Part shown: positions 1 to 12,135 of the stretch, piece after piece
Layout: each line of letters begins with the position of its first letter
Numbering within the stretch: the stretch's first letter is position 1
DNA from: Blastobasis lacticolella
Lineage: Eukaryota > Arthropoda > Insecta > Lepidoptera > Blastobasidae
Assembly: GCA_905147135.1 (NCBI GenBank)
Contig: LR990046.1
Coordinates: 12,802,501-12,866,500, forward strand
Length of the DNA stretch: 64,000 bases
Direction of reading: 5' to 3'
Notes under the pieces: generated by a model
Told to the model about the DNA's origin: nothing
Databases searched by the model: none
Seen by the model: only the letters and a program-made list of their open reading frames with translations
Made by a program: the position numbers and the translations under genes

Positions 1-634
1 TAATACCTGACATGTTTCTAATGCCACGATGCAAACACTTCTGGTTAGTTTTACAGATTTACTTTTCTATTAACGAATATATTTTCGAATTATGTTCACA
101 CAACTTCAGCAGAGCCAACAGCAAGGAGATTGCGCTCACAGGTTGTCATTGACGTTTACGCAAAGGTTGCTTTTTATATTGTTTAAGTTAATTGCAGAAA
201 GCAAAAGATCATGTCGGCAGAATTTATAGCACTGAAACAAATAAATGTTAGGGATTTTAGTCTAAGCCTGCCTGCTGAATTAACTTACATTAAATTTTAA
301 TTACATACTAGTATTTTAATAAAACTATGTTTATGAAATTATTATTGTGTTTATATTGCCATTCTCTTATAAAACTAAATATCATATCTACCAGCTCACA
401 CATTTATTAATAATTTAAATATAAAACAGTATAATAAAATAAATCATAATATTAAATGTTGTATATTTTAATATAATACTTATTATTCTTAAATAAATAG
501 GTATTTTTACTTTAAAAATTCAGGGATTTAATTAATCATGTTTTGCAATAAGCTCTTGACAGTCATTGTACAATAAAATACTTTATATTTTGAATAATAT
601 TATAACAATTGACAATAGTAAGCGCAAAACATTT
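1..634. other. AT-rich intergenic sequence beyond PRA1
   Basis: Very AT-rich with no open frame of note and no recognised repeat. It probably lies beyond the PRA1 transcript end. Confidence 0.5.
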
Positions 635-640
635 TTTATT
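635..640 (-). terminator. Candidate polyadenylation signal of PRA1
   Basis: AATAAA on the minus strand, about 300 bases downstream of the PRA1 stop codon at 942. It lies in an AT-rich stretch, so a chance match is possible. Confidence 0.35.
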
Positions 641-941
641 TTTTTTAATAAATACAATATACAACTGGCGCGATAAGTACAGCCACTAAATTTAATTTAT
701 ATACTTACACTATACAATTTTTCATATTATAGCCGAAAGTCGCTTAACTGGAAAATCATAAATTAAAATTTAAAATACGAACATAACTTCGCCCTGTTAA
801 AAAAACTTGAGCCAAGAATTATTCATGTTTACACCAATATTGCATGTCAAAACTGACAAATTTAACTAGATTTATGAGTTATTGCCTAATCGATGGGTCG
901 AGGCGTCCAGGCGCTGGCAAGAACAATGGTAGGTGGCTGTG

Positions 942-3900
942 TCACACTTGCTCGATCATCGGGAACTGCTCGGGGTCCTCTGGCGCTGGCAGGGCCTCCG
1001 CATCGAAGAATGTCGCGTGCAACGCCACCACTGTGACCGTCGCACCTGTGTGGGACGGGATGCCACAAGTTATTAGGAAACCCGACACAAACAAAGTACA
1101 CAAAGCTGCTTCTTACTACGGGGGGCTTACCATGAGGGATTACAATTTGGAATTCGGTGTACTTATTTTAAACACATTGTCAGCTAGATGAATTAGTACC
1201 ACAGTTACTACTAGAGTAACTCGGAGTTTTAACACAATTAACAGCTTTTTATTTAATTTCGGGTGTGTATCTATAGTCGACCAAAAGTCTAATAAAGCGC
1301 GCCGTTTTGCAAACAACCCGTATGTGTAAATTTAATGTAGCCTTATATTTATTCGACCCAGGCGCGGATCCGGGGGGGGGGCAATGATTTATGAGGCAAA
1401 AGGTCAAAATTCGAAGCTCGCTACGCTCGCTTAATTCTTTTATTGATTTTATCAATCACTCGCAACTTTTTAAAACAGAAATGTCAATAATTTCGAGCTC
1501 GCCCCGCTCGCTCATACATTGCCTTAAGTTTTGTCATACTCTTCCCCAATCTTTCACAATCGAAAATTCCGAGCCCGCTACGCTTGCTGAAATACTCATT
1601 TTAACAATCAGCTTTTAAGAAACATAATGTTTAAGGTTTCGTGCGGCCTCCGATTGCTCATTCAATAATTTAAATTTATTTAATTACGATCGGCATCACA
1701 CATCATCATAGCACCTCGCTCGCTCTGCTCGCTCATTCATTTATTACTCACCTCAGCTTTTAAGCCATTCGCTCAAACATTCGTTGTTCTCCCCCAGGTT
1801 TTAACACTTAAAATTTCTGAGCTCGCTCATTAATTTAGTGTTCACCCCACTAAAAAGGGCAATTTTTTTTTACTCAGGGCGCTAGCTCATTGAGTAGAGA
1901 ATACCCATAATTTTGACTTTTGCCCCCCTCAACCAAATCCTGGATCCGCGCCTGGTTCGACCGTACTTAAAGAGCGCAATTAATAAGGTTTGTCAAATTG
2001 ATTCACGTATCGCGGGCGCATGTTACCCGTTTACATAATTACATAGTTTTGAAACCGCGAGAAAAGGCGCGACGGATCCTGTTATCTCTTTCATCTTAGT
2101 ATTGAGAAAAGGAAATAAAGGCTGCGAGCACACAATCATGCCGCGCAGGTCATTGGCCATGCTGCTATGAAAAGTATCGCCATCACTGACAGACATTATC
2201 AAATATCGATATGTCAGACAATTTACACAATTTACAAATTTACAATTTATATGTGCAATTGCCCATTGTGTTTTACACCATTTCGCGTTAATCTTTTGGT
2301 TACGTCTCTCATATAATACAGGTACCCACCTAACACCCAGAACAGCACGGCGCCTGCGCCGGCGAGCCAGCACAGCGCCATGGAGCCGGCTGCAGTCACC
2401 ACGTACTGCTGGGTCTTAGTCAGCTCCCATCCGCCGATCTAGGAAGGTGGAAAGTCTATTACAAAGAACCCAACTCCAATGGCTCAACGAAGGACAGATT
2501 ATCCCGAAGTGTTATTAGATAGCTTTGTTACATAATTAATTATTGATTAATTTAATTAACTTCGCTAGTGATGCTTAAGGGTGTTATTGAAATAGAACAG
2601 CAATTTGTTATAGAAATATTGTTATGTTTGTGTATAGAAAAATAGGAGGTACAGTAAAGGCACTTACTCTCGGCTGAAAAAAATGTAATAATGATTTATT
2701 CATGAAACTACCATTCAAAATAAATACTTCTAAATTATTGTTAGATGTTGAATACTTCTACATGTAGGTATTAATAAAAAACATGAAGTTCACCTTCCAA
2801 GTATTTGGGCCTGAAGTCAATTTTCGATAACCAAAGAAACTTGCGACCATAGCAATCAGCAGCAAAGGAGTAGTAATTCTGAAATAATAAAGCTTTATTT
2901 TATATAGGCATACACTACTTACAAATGCACAAACTTTCGTCACACAGAATTGATTTCGAAAAACAATTAGTCGAAGCAACGATCCCTAGAACTACTGATA
3001 ATCGATCATTTGTTCGAACCGAGGTTACGGACTCTTCAAAACTATTTATCGTATCGATATAAATTTAGCTTGATTGATATTTAGGAAATTTAGGATTAAT
3101 TTGCTCTTTGACAATTTGCTTTTAACTGTAACACTGCAAAATGAAAATACCACGGCAACCTTATTGAGTTCCTTAATCCTCCATTCTAGACTTTTTAAGA
3201 CATATAATTTTCAGCATCAGGGGTAACATAGTGACAAAGGCATAGGCGTAGGAAAGGGGGGAGCCGGATGGGCCGTGCCCACCCAGAATGGTCTGGTGCC
3301 TACCCCAGGATGGAGTGCTCACTGGCTGTACATTGGCTATTAACTCGGCGTCATCGGCCGCCTCAGGGACCAGGCCCTCAGGAGTTGCTCTCCACAAACA
3401 TTTAAATTTTGTACTTATTTGTGCCGCTTATGAAACACAATTTATTTTTCTTTTTAGATTGATTTGCATCTTCTTTATTTGATCGTTTTGAAACTGTTAG
3501 AGCCCCCGCAGACTGCAGACTTTCTATCGGTCATTGTTTAATCGGGCTCTTAATCAGTACGAAGATCGGCCGATTCCGAATCTTTATAGTGTGCGCACTT
3601 GCATACATCTTAGGTGTTTTAGCTTTTTACGTGCAGGGACTACTAATACACTCTGACCTGCATAAGGGTCAAGCCGATTCGCCAGAGCTTTGTCCGTCTG
3701 TCATCAATAGGTTCGCTCAGGCCCATGAGATGTTCGAAGAAGGGGAGTGAGAAAACGGTTGTACGTCCATTCTTTTTTCGTTACCGGTGGTGAGCAGCGG
3801 CTAGGAGGTACACAGGCCTCCAGCTCTATCGAATTGTAATGGTTCGGCGCTTCCGGCTATTCCCATCCGCCCCTCACAAGGCCGCCGTGTAAGGCGCCCG

Positions 3901-6873
3901 GCGGTCGCCGGAGGTGTCGTGGATGACAAGGTTTGGCTCATGATGCAGGAGCGCCGTAAATAGACAGATCTCACTCGGGTCCTGTGTCCCCCGACGGAGA
4001 GTTTAAAAAAGGGCTTCTGGGATATTAGTGGGATCCCGTAACTATAACCTTCTCTTGTAGCGCTTAGGGTGACGTGAAAGCTGCATCGTAAATATTATGG
4101 GCGACAGTTGCCGCTTTCCATAAGGCTATCTGCCTCTTTGAGCTGAATAGTACCTAAAAAATCCAACATAGGAAATGTGCAACATAAAATTACATACCTT
4201 TTATACCAGAAAATTGTGTAGAACTAATAAATGCGAAAAAACACTGATTAGGTACTTACAAGCAATATGCAAACAGTCCAAGAAACACAACTAAGTAGTT
4301 GGCTTGAAAGTATTCAATGTTGCGGTAAAATCGTCGAGAAAGTCGTGGCAATGATGCAGGAGCCTGCAAAAATAAATATGTATAATTCTTGCAAATACAA
4401 GAACGCACTGCTGTAATTGAAAAGAAATACTGCTAGTTCTATAGCTGCCATACTTTGGAGTTGAGAAATTATGATAACAAAAATCTTAAATAGGTATCTG
4501 GGGTCTAATAGGGAGGGGGGGGGAGGCTAATTCTCGCGCTAGAAAAAATGACGAATCGCTCACCTGTACTGTTGCAAGCCGTGCTGTCTTTGCTACATTG
4601 ATCTTCAGACCGCCGTTCTCCAGTGACTCCTTCCACTTTTTACAAGTTGGCCTACAAGAGTCTATCAGATTCGCCCAGATTCGATATGACGGAAGCACCT
4701 CATGATAGTCTCGGATGCTGTCTGACGGTAGTGGGCTGAGCGCAGAGCCCTGATGTACCCCAAAGGTAATAGGGAACGGGTTGGTGTCACTAACAGCAGT
4801 CCTCCCTATTGAATCGGAATCGCGATACAAATCTCGGAAAATGTCATAAACTTTTGAGGGGTTTCGGCTTTTTACGTGCGTCGACTCCCATCCAACTCGC
4901 ACAACCCGTTAGTGAAAAGCCGATTGGCCAGAGCCTCGTCCATTTGCCAGCAGAGGGACCACGTGCAGGTGAAGTTGACTTGGGCCCGAGATGGTGGTGG
5001 GACACCATACCCAGCTCTTTAAGGACCCTAGGAAAATCGGACATTCTACCTTGCAAAAGGTGAGGTATGGGCGATTTTTGCATATGATATACAGGTAGAG
5101 GCCTTCATAAAAAATCCAAGTTCGCCACCAAATTCTCTACGACTTTTGCCTTACACTGTATGCTGCTTACTAGGTTAAGCTGAATATTATGTTTAATAAT
5201 TCACAGAAAAAGCACCAACCTTGAAGTTGTCAGTGGCGACAAACTGTGTCCATGGTCTTCTGGATGCCAGCAATCCCATAAACAATGCTGGGGCTGCACC
5301 ACTCCGTACATGCTGCAGCAGCCTAACATAGTAAGTTGAAAACTAAATTACCTTATTATATATTTAAAATGCCATTTAGTTCTACAAAAATGGTACATGA
5401 AAATTGGCCCAACTTCATTATTCTGTCATGCAGAATAATCAATAATAATAATGAACATCATTTTTTTTTTTTTTTATGTCATACGGTAGGCAAACAGGCA
5501 AGCGGGCCACCTGATTGAAAGTGGTCACCACTGCCTATAGACATTAGCAACACCAAGAGTATCACCAATGTGTTGCCCACCTCTATAACACGTCACTCTG
5601 GCAGTAAAAAGGCAAATGTCCCTCCACTGCCAAAGCCACGGTTCCCCAAATTCCCACCCCATGGAGAACTGGAAACCTTACTCACCGGCAGAAACACAAT
5701 ACTGTTTAAAAGAATATTGTCATGCATATGTTGCTTGTTAGTAATAATTAGACATTGGATTATATGCATTTGCATATTTGCATCTATTTTATATAAAACA
5801 TTTATGCATTTACCTATCAATGGCACAATTAAAACCCTGCATTTCCCATTAAAGATCATTTTCAACCTATTAATTTATATTTGAAGAAGGGACTGTATTG
5901 TAACCAAAATTACTCTTGAATTGTATTAAATATATACATATGAAATTATTTAATACTATTTGCTAACTCTAATACCACAGAGGCTACAGCAGTGCTTAGT
6001 ACTATAGCGCACTTATAAAATGGACAGCCAGATGAGTTGTGTGTGCACACACGTAACACCAATTTAGACCCAATTCTTGAGCCGGCTGCAGCAAAAGTGT
6101 TAATTACTCTTGAAGAATTAAAATTATAGAACTTAGGTATTTAAATTGGGATTTTTAATGTGCATATTTGGCCCTTTTCTGTGCATCTTTGCATGCATAT
6201 TTTAATACTTTGTTAGTGTACATAATCCGATGTCTACTAATAGTGTTGTGGTCCAAAACTAAACACTGACAAAGTCTATTTCTCTTTATGTGTTTCCAAT
6301 TAGCACACGTCTACACTTAGATTGTTATTAATTTCGAGTTTGAAAAAGAAACAGAAATATTACCCTTAGGGATCTATCAGACAGAAAGCGTTCTGGGGTC
6401 CAAAGAACTCTAGTCTGTACGAGACACGAGTTGTATGGAGCGCAGAATGCATGACCGTTTCCTGTCTGATAGATCCCTGCGATTTGTTGCGATTGACCAA
6501 CGCGCTCAGTATACCTGCTGGATGGATGGATGGAGGGATGTTTATGGAGCGTAACGACCGCAGAACGCGAAAGCGGAACGCCTGAACGCGTGACCGCTTC
6601 CTATCTGATAAGATCCCTTAAAAACAAACAAAACTCCATGACACGAAATGAAATAATACTACCCAAGACATTTTGTATTAAAGAAACAATGTTTGTAAAT
6701 AATTTAATGAGATGATAAGCGGTCAGTTTATAGCTTGGGCACACCACGTAGCTATAGTGTTGTTAGTAAACTTACAGTTCCACATCATTGACATACTTTT
6801 GAAATCCTTTCTTATCTAAAGCTGCATTAGCGTCGATTTCACCTGACAGATCAATATTTACATTCTCAGACAT
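942..6873 (-). CDS. RABAC1: Prenylated Rab acceptor protein 1 (PRA1 family), six exons, complete
   Basis: Minus-strand exons: 6776-6873, 5220-5322, 4260-4363, 2794-2878, 2330-2438 and 942-1045. All junctions are GT-AG and in phase, total 603 nt, 200 aa. PRA1 proteins are small Golgi/ER membrane proteins that bind prenylated Rab GTPases and help load them onto membranes. Family signatures visible are NIEYFQANYLVVFLGLF (exon 3, about residues 82-98) and WLAGAGAVLFWVLG (exon 5 into 6), which match the conserved core of vertebrate RABAC1. Four hydrophobic segments fall near residues 90-103, 104-118, 144-156 and 158-175, the usual two-hairpin arrangement. The start is the ATG at 6873, giving an acidic N-terminus (MSENVNID...). 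The C-terminus is acidic and ends IEQV. Length is close to the vertebrate protein (about 185 aa). Introns hold transposon debris. The exon 4 donor (GTGAAC) is weak but the phase fits. Confidence 0.93.
1359..1954. mobile_element. hAT-like non-autonomous DNA transposon in PRA1 intron 5
   Basis: The 13-bp perfect terminal inverted repeat CAGGCGCGGATCC opens the element at 1359 and its complement closes it at 1954. TTCGACC lies on both sides (1352-1358 and 1956-1962); with one further base that differs it would be an 8-bp target duplication. A CAG terminus with an 8-bp duplication is the hAT superfamily pattern. No transposase frame is visible. A motif like GAGCTCGCTACGCTCGCT recurs several times inside. 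Confidence 0.65.
3590..3960. mobile_element. Degenerate retroelement fragment in PRA1 intron 3
   Basis: A segment containing TTTTTACGTGC, then GCCGATTCGCCAGAGC, then GTCCGTCTG is shared with 4868-4960 and 12005-12120. It is followed by a GC-rich stretch (about 3780-3960) without a usable frame. This looks like an old interspersed retroelement; the family was not identified. Confidence 0.45.
4486..5083. mobile_element. Non-LTR retrotransposon fragment (reverse-transcriptase remnant)
   Basis: The minus-strand frame 4486-4902 contains GVHQGSALSP, a signature of the LINE reverse-transcriptase domain, then loses similarity. It has no catalytic YADD box and is clearly broken. The adjoining 4860-5000 carries the same interspersed sequence as 3640-3720 and 12005-12130. 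It sits in the intron between PRA1 exons 2 and 3. Confidence 0.6.
5461..5720 (-). mobile_element. Retroelement 3' end, copy 1
   Basis: A poly-T run at 5461-5475 followed by about 245 bases that recur at about 31965-32215 with roughly 90% identity. Read on the minus strand it ends in poly-A after GCCTACCGTATGACAT, a common lepidopteran retroelement 3' end. It lies in PRA1 intron 1. Confidence 0.6.
6368..6478. repeat. Short palindromic MITE-like element
   Basis: The sequence beginning AGGGATCTATCAGACAG at 6368 is matched in inverted orientation by CTGTCTGATAGATCCCT ending at 6478. A related half-copy (CTATCTGATAAGATCCCT) lies at about 6600-6617. It is in PRA1 intron 1. Confidence 0.55.
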
Positions 6874-7106
6874 TTCTTTACAGAATTACTACTTAATTCA
6901 AATGAAGAATGGTCTGGAAATGCAGAATTTCAGAAACGGAAATTCGGAAACACGACACGACAATCACAACAAAATACAAACAAATGACATAACCACGGAC
7001 TTATAATCTAATTTGGACAAGCAAAATGGACAACAAACCTAGTGTTGCCAACAAAATATGTCCATTATAACGCACGCTCTACACCTTTATAATTCGCTCC
7101 AATTTT
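6874..7106 (-). promoter_or_regulatory. Presumed PRA1 5' UTR and promoter region
   Basis: The PRA1 start codon lies at 6871-6873. The region immediately upstream on the minus strand must hold the 5' UTR and promoter. No TATA box or initiator can be assigned. Confidence 0.35.
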
Positions 7107-7240
7107 CAGGGGGCTTACCATGAGCTCTTAGCAGGACTTAAACAGAACTGCCTTAAGCCTTGTGTGATATAAGCTTGTCTCGTTCTAAGCAGATCAGTTC
7201 TGGTATGGTCCTGCTATAAGAGCTTATGGTAAGCCCTCTG
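7107..7240. repeat. MITE with GGGGGCTTACCATGAG inverted ends
   Basis: The left end GGGGGCTTACCATGAGCTC is mirrored by the right end AGAGCTTATGGTAAGCCCTC. A related copy is at about 12470-12590, and an isolated end is at 1120-1136. Confidence 0.6.
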
Positions 7241-8384
7241 ACCAGTAGCCGTATTCACAATCATTCGAAAACGTTTCCGATCGATTCGGCCACGGAAACT
7301 ACCGTTTCAGAATTGTCTATGGTTCTCCCGAGGAAAAGAAGAGCGTTTACGAAGACTCTTTTGTTGATAACATGAATTTGTAAAAAATGCTATTAATAAG
7401 TTATATTTCGTGCTATATATTAATTTTTATATAATATTTTATTGTTTGTTTTTACTTTGACAGCTGTGACACGAAATGGTAGGTTAATAATTCTGTCGAC
7501 TCGATGTTTGTCGGACAAACGTATAGATGGTGACTCTCGCTCGGCAAATTGGCTCAATTTTTGTCGCAACAGCACGCAGTTCTTTTTGAGTCCAAGTCCA
7601 TGGAAACAATAGTGTTAAGGTACGCGTCGAGTAGCCCGCACCGCACGAGCCGCACGCGCCGCACGCATCGCATTTCGGGTTGCTTTGTATGAGTTTGTAT
7701 AGGAGTGCGTTCACTACCCGCACTGGCCGCGCCGCACAGCCGCACCGCATTGTCAGTAGTTAGGGATACCAGCATAAAATGCGGGCGATGCGGACAGGGA
7801 TACAAGAAAAAAAGGCGTTATTTGCCTGAAATGGGAGACTAAGTCCTAAAATATTTACCCATAAATATAAGAAAAAAATTGTAAGTTTAAATTGTAACTG
7901 CACTTCAGTATTTAAGCCTGCTATAAACTAGTGGGGGGGTTTGTCACAAACTCCACGCTTAGCACGTAAATAAAAAAACAGGAAACGCTGCTGACCAATT
8001 TTATAACAAAAGAAATGTCCTGAGCTGGCCTCTAAGACATTAATCTCCTTCCTTGTACGCGTACAACATCTGTGAACTTAATGTGTTAAACTCTGTCTAA
8101 GAAGTTTAGCAACCAGCGAAATTATAAGATTGATTGAAATCAACAAGTAGATACCTAAGCATAACTGATTGAATAATGAGGACCGTCTGTATACAACATG
8201 ATAGGAGCTAAAAGATGGACGTCTTCATTATTCTAAATCAGGTTGATTACTTGTTGATGTCAATCAATCTTATAATTTCCTAAGTCGCTTCACTTTTTAG
8301 ACAGCGTCTAAAGCTATATTCTAATCTGCCTTAATAATTTTATGTAAAATTACATATAAACAAAGTACCTAAGCCACTAAATAT

Positions 8385-8498
8385 TTATATTTATATAGCG
8401 ATAAGACCGCCTTTGTACTATATTGTCTTACTGTTACTATGTTTTACTGTCTTTGTATGTACAATAAAGAGTTATAAATAAATAAAATAAATAAATAT
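8385..8498 (+). mobile_element. Truncated retroelement 3' end inserted in copy 1
   Basis: Present in copy 1 but absent at the matching site of copy 2 (near 13381). TAAATAT at 8378-8384 is repeated at 8492-8498 as a target-site duplication. The insert ends in AATAAAGAGTTATAAATAAATAAA-like sequence, as LINE tails do. Confidence 0.75.
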
Positions 8499-9763
8499 AC
8501 CCCAACAATATGAACATTATCTAAAATATCTAATCGCACATACCCCTAAATTTGTGGAAGAAATCGCTGGGTTGGGTACCCTGAGGGCCGGCCCGTGACG
8601 TCACACGGATATTAAACTATAGAATTTGCTGCAAATATTTTCGACTTTAGAGCCTACTTACAGCTTGAGTCACAATCTATATTTTGTTTCCTTTTTTAAT
8701 GGTGCATATGACATGTCTGATAGAGAAGGATATAAGTTGTTAAGTACCCATTCGAACCTTCTGCTATTGCCAATTGTTACTTTTTTTAAATTTGTGACTG
8801 AGAGTTCTAGATTATTGCTCAAATCCAAAGATTTTGGAGCATAGAGCAATCGAAAATATAATCTTCTCTTTTGAAGAAATAAATTCTCGTTGACAGTGTT
8901 GCCACATTGGATAATTTTTTCGTCATACTGGCGAAATTGGGAGATAGCGTGGAGAAATTTTTTAATGTGTTTTTTGACTTTGGCGAAAAATAAATTAAGA
9001 AGCGTTATTTTTATAAAACTATTTTCATACAATAGGCAATACTATATTTAAAATAAATATTTTGACGAAGAATAAATAGAGAACTGGTTGTCAAGGAACC
9101 ATCGCCAATAATTAAACTGTTTGTTGCTTTTTGAACAGAAGATCTATGGAGTAACTTCAATAATACTTTATTTAACGACCTATAAAGGGCCGGGTATATA
9201 GAAACTAGACCTCTGTGATTATTACATATTTATCTTTTGGTACTTGGATGAGGACGTGATTGTCAACACCAACTTCATCTGTTTGTCAAAAGTGACACTT
9301 TACTAGAAGGCGACGTTAGTTCTGATTTCGGCCACGTCCAAAATATTCATGAAGGGCTATAATACATACATATAGCTTGTCAAAAAGATGATGCTGCTGA
9401 TGTTGCTCTATGCCCTCCCATTGAAATTCTGAACGCGTCTCCTTGATTGATAACACACCTCTCCTTGGGAGATACAAAAATGAATGGGTTGACGTCGCTG
9501 AGTCGGACATGAGAGCCAACCGAGGCTTACGACGTGAGGATACCGAACATCAGGCGAATTGGAGGAGAGAAGAAGCAGAATAGGGGTTCCTGGCAGAAGC
9601 CAGGATTGACTGTTTGGATGATGGTCAAGATTATGAATATTGTATCATTTAGATTTCACTCGATTTCTTAGTGGTAAACACTAGATATTATCAATAATTA
9701 ATTTCAATATCTTTGATAGTTGGTGACTCCATAGTCGTCTTGTTTTGATATTTTTATAGTGTA

Positions 9764-10154
9764 CTAGCTGACCCGGCGCGACTTCGTTCGCGTAGCGTTC
9801 TAACCCTACACCTACCCTACACCTACCATACACTTACCCTACACCTACCCTACACCTACCCTACACCTACCCTACACCTACCCTACACCTACCCCTACTC
9901 TACACCTACCCTACATCTACCCCTACTCTACACCTACCCTACACCTACCCTACACCTACCCTACACCTACCCTACACCTACGTCTAAAAAATAAATAAAA
10001 AAATTTAGGGGTAACATTTAGGGGGATGAAAAATAGATGTTGGCCGATTCTCATAGATACCGGATAAGCACAAAAATTTCATCAAAATCGGTCAAGTCGT
10101 TTCGGAGGAGTATGGCAACGAAAACTGTGACACGAGAATTTTATATATTAGAGA
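9764..10154 (-). mobile_element. Non-autonomous Helitron (minus strand)
   Basis: On the minus strand it begins TCTCTAATATATAAAATTCT and ends CTAG. It lies between A (9763) and T (10155). The second copy of the host element has the uninterrupted site GTGTATTAGTGCC at about 14645, so the boundaries are defined to the base. TC start, CTAG end, A/T insertion and absence of a target duplication are the Helitron signature. The interior holds the CCTACCCTACA array. Confidence 0.85.
9803..9985. repeat. Tandem minisatellite, CCTACCCTACA unit
   Basis: About sixteen copies of an 11-base pyrimidine-rich unit with small variants (one CCTACATCTA, two CCCCTACTCTA). It lies inside the Helitron. Confidence 0.9.
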
Positions 10155-11341
10155 TTAGTGCCAAAAATGTTCTGCCCCATTTACTGCGTCATTTTCTAGT
10201 TCTATTAAAATTTGGAGAGATAACCGTATATTTGTGTTTCTCTTTTTCACTTTGAGAGAGGATAATCCTATAACCGACATACAGCAAAGACTTAATTTTT
10301 TTTTGAGAGCACAGAGAACGAGTAATCAGGGTTACCATCTAAGCATTTTTTGAGATGTCATTATTAGTACCAAATCATGACACACAGTTGGCAACCCTGC
10401 CCGCAATTGCGGTTCGTGCGGTGCGGCCAGTGTGGCCATGCCATCAGCAACGTCAGCAATATCTCAATGCGATGCGTGCGGCGCGTGCGGCGCGTGCGGC
10501 TCTTGCGGTGCGGGCTAGTCGACGCGTAGCTTTATACGTACCATGAACAACATTTAGCAGGCTTGTCAGAAAAACAATTCTGTACTTTGTATGAAAAATC
10601 GTACCATGACCATGTATTTGACAACAGAAATACGAATATTGCGCGGTTGTAATGTCAAATAAACCAATCATTAAAAAGTTGCTTTTCTCTAAGCTGTTTG
10701 CACATTTAGTATCTATGAAAAGTAGTTCCGCTGATAACTACGGGACCAAAGAGTAACACTTGGTTTACACGGGACTCTTTGTAGATGAAACGCAGTCTAT
10801 TATTGTTTTATCTATACTCTATACATTTTTATATATACAGTAATGGTATTGTTTGTAAAGTATAAACTCAAAATCTACAAGGGATTTAAAAAATTATTTT
10901 ACCCGTGGCTACCTAAAGTATTCGTATTACAGTCAATGAAACTAATGTTCTATAATAAATAGAACGTATGCGTGTTTAGGGATCCCCAGAATTAAAAAAT
11001 GTCGTATAGCATTCGGGGGAAAACGGGAATGTTCCGTATTTAGCCACAAAGCGCGTATTCGCCCTCACCGTAAGAGCATCGGTTAGTGTTCAACTAATGT
11101 ACATTAGTAATTAGTATAGTCAGTCATGTACATAACTTCTAAAAGAGTCATTGGTACATAACATGTTCGAACTCGGTGCCTTAGGATAGGAGTCGGACTT
11201 TACCATTAAAGCCACCGACAGGTACATGATAACAGGATAATGGTCAAGGCGGACCCCGGGCCCTCGCGCGTGAGAGCACAAACTTTATGACTGGGATATT
11301 AACGCCAAGTTGATCGAATGAGCAGTTTTCCAATAGACTTT

Positions 11342-11570
11342 GTTTGCGTGTTCTCCTACTTTACACTACTCTACTTTACCCTATCCCTACCCTACTCTAC
11401 TTTACGCAGTCCCTATATTACTCTACCGCTACTTCTTCCCTACTTTACCCACCTTACCTTACCCAAATTCATCCCTATGCTACACCAACCATACATACCC
11501 TACCCCTACTGTACTCCAAACATAGCCTTACCAGTACCTACCCTATTTTCTTATTAAAGAGCCTTGTCCT
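11342..11570. repeat. Degenerate CTACTTTACCC / CTACCC pyrimidine tract
   Basis: Low-complexity pyrimidine-rich sequence of short TACCC, TACTT and ACCTT units. The three overlapping open frames here are artefacts of composition. Confidence 0.75.
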
Positions 11571-11997
11571 GACCGTTTCAATAAACAACAAAAAATAAAA
11601 TTAAAATTAATTTTGCGCGAACATGCAACATTTTATTATTGTAATTTTCCTAGGGATCTCTAATTTTATTGAAGATAAAATATAGCTTATGTTCATTATC
11701 ATCATTATCATCATGGCGTTATGTCCCGGTTGTGCCTCCGCGCAGCACGCGAGGGCCCAGGGTACGCTTTCCTGCCATTCTTGGCAAACCTGGCTCGGTC
11801 TTCGGCATCCTTAATGGGGTCAGTGTGCCAAGGTTCCACGACGCGGAACGATTCTTTCTGTGAGCTAGCGTCTTTAACCGCGCTCGCCCTGTACCCGGTA
11901 GTCCTAACCGACTTAACACAGGAGTAGGGCGATCCCCCTACACGCGGCGACGCCCTAACTGTGTCTGGTTTCCATTGTCGTCTTTCCATAATTTTTT

Positions 11998-12135
11998 TGG
12001 GGTTTCGACTTTCTACGTGCGTCGACTCCTATTCAACCCGCACAACCCTTTAGGGTAAAAAGCCAATTCGCCAGAGCCTCGTCCGTCTGCCAGCAGGGGG
12101 ACCATGTGCAGGTGAGGTTGGCTTGGGCCCCATAA
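11998..12135. mobile_element. Interspersed retroelement fragment
   Basis: Starts GGGGTTTCGACTTTCTACGT and is clearly related to 4857-4990 over more than 100 bases, with GCCAGAGCCTCGTCC common to both. It lies inside the 102-bp inverted-repeat element. Confidence 0.55.

Larger units (their letters stand above)
7617..10532. mobile_element. 2.4-kb terminal-inverted-repeat DNA element, copy 1, with two later insertions
   Basis: Begins near TACGCGTCGA(G/C)TAGCCCGC and ends with the inverted form GGGCTAGTCGACGCGTAGC. The ends are GC-rich and contain repeated GTGCGGC units. The interior is nearly identical to 12615-15017. It is longer than copy 2 because a LINE tail (8385-8498) and a Helitron (9764-10154) were inserted. 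An internal palindrome occupies about 8115-8275. No recognisable transposase is encoded, so it is probably non-autonomous. The superfamily is unassigned because no clear target duplication is seen. Confidence 0.75.

Noticed and set aside
4809..5063. 84-codon plus-strand frame
   Set aside because: Antisense shadow of the retrotransposon fragment at 4486-5083.
11318..11598. Three overlapping Leu/Pro/Tyr-rich open frames
   Set aside because: Composition artefact of the CTAC/TACCC pyrimidine tract.
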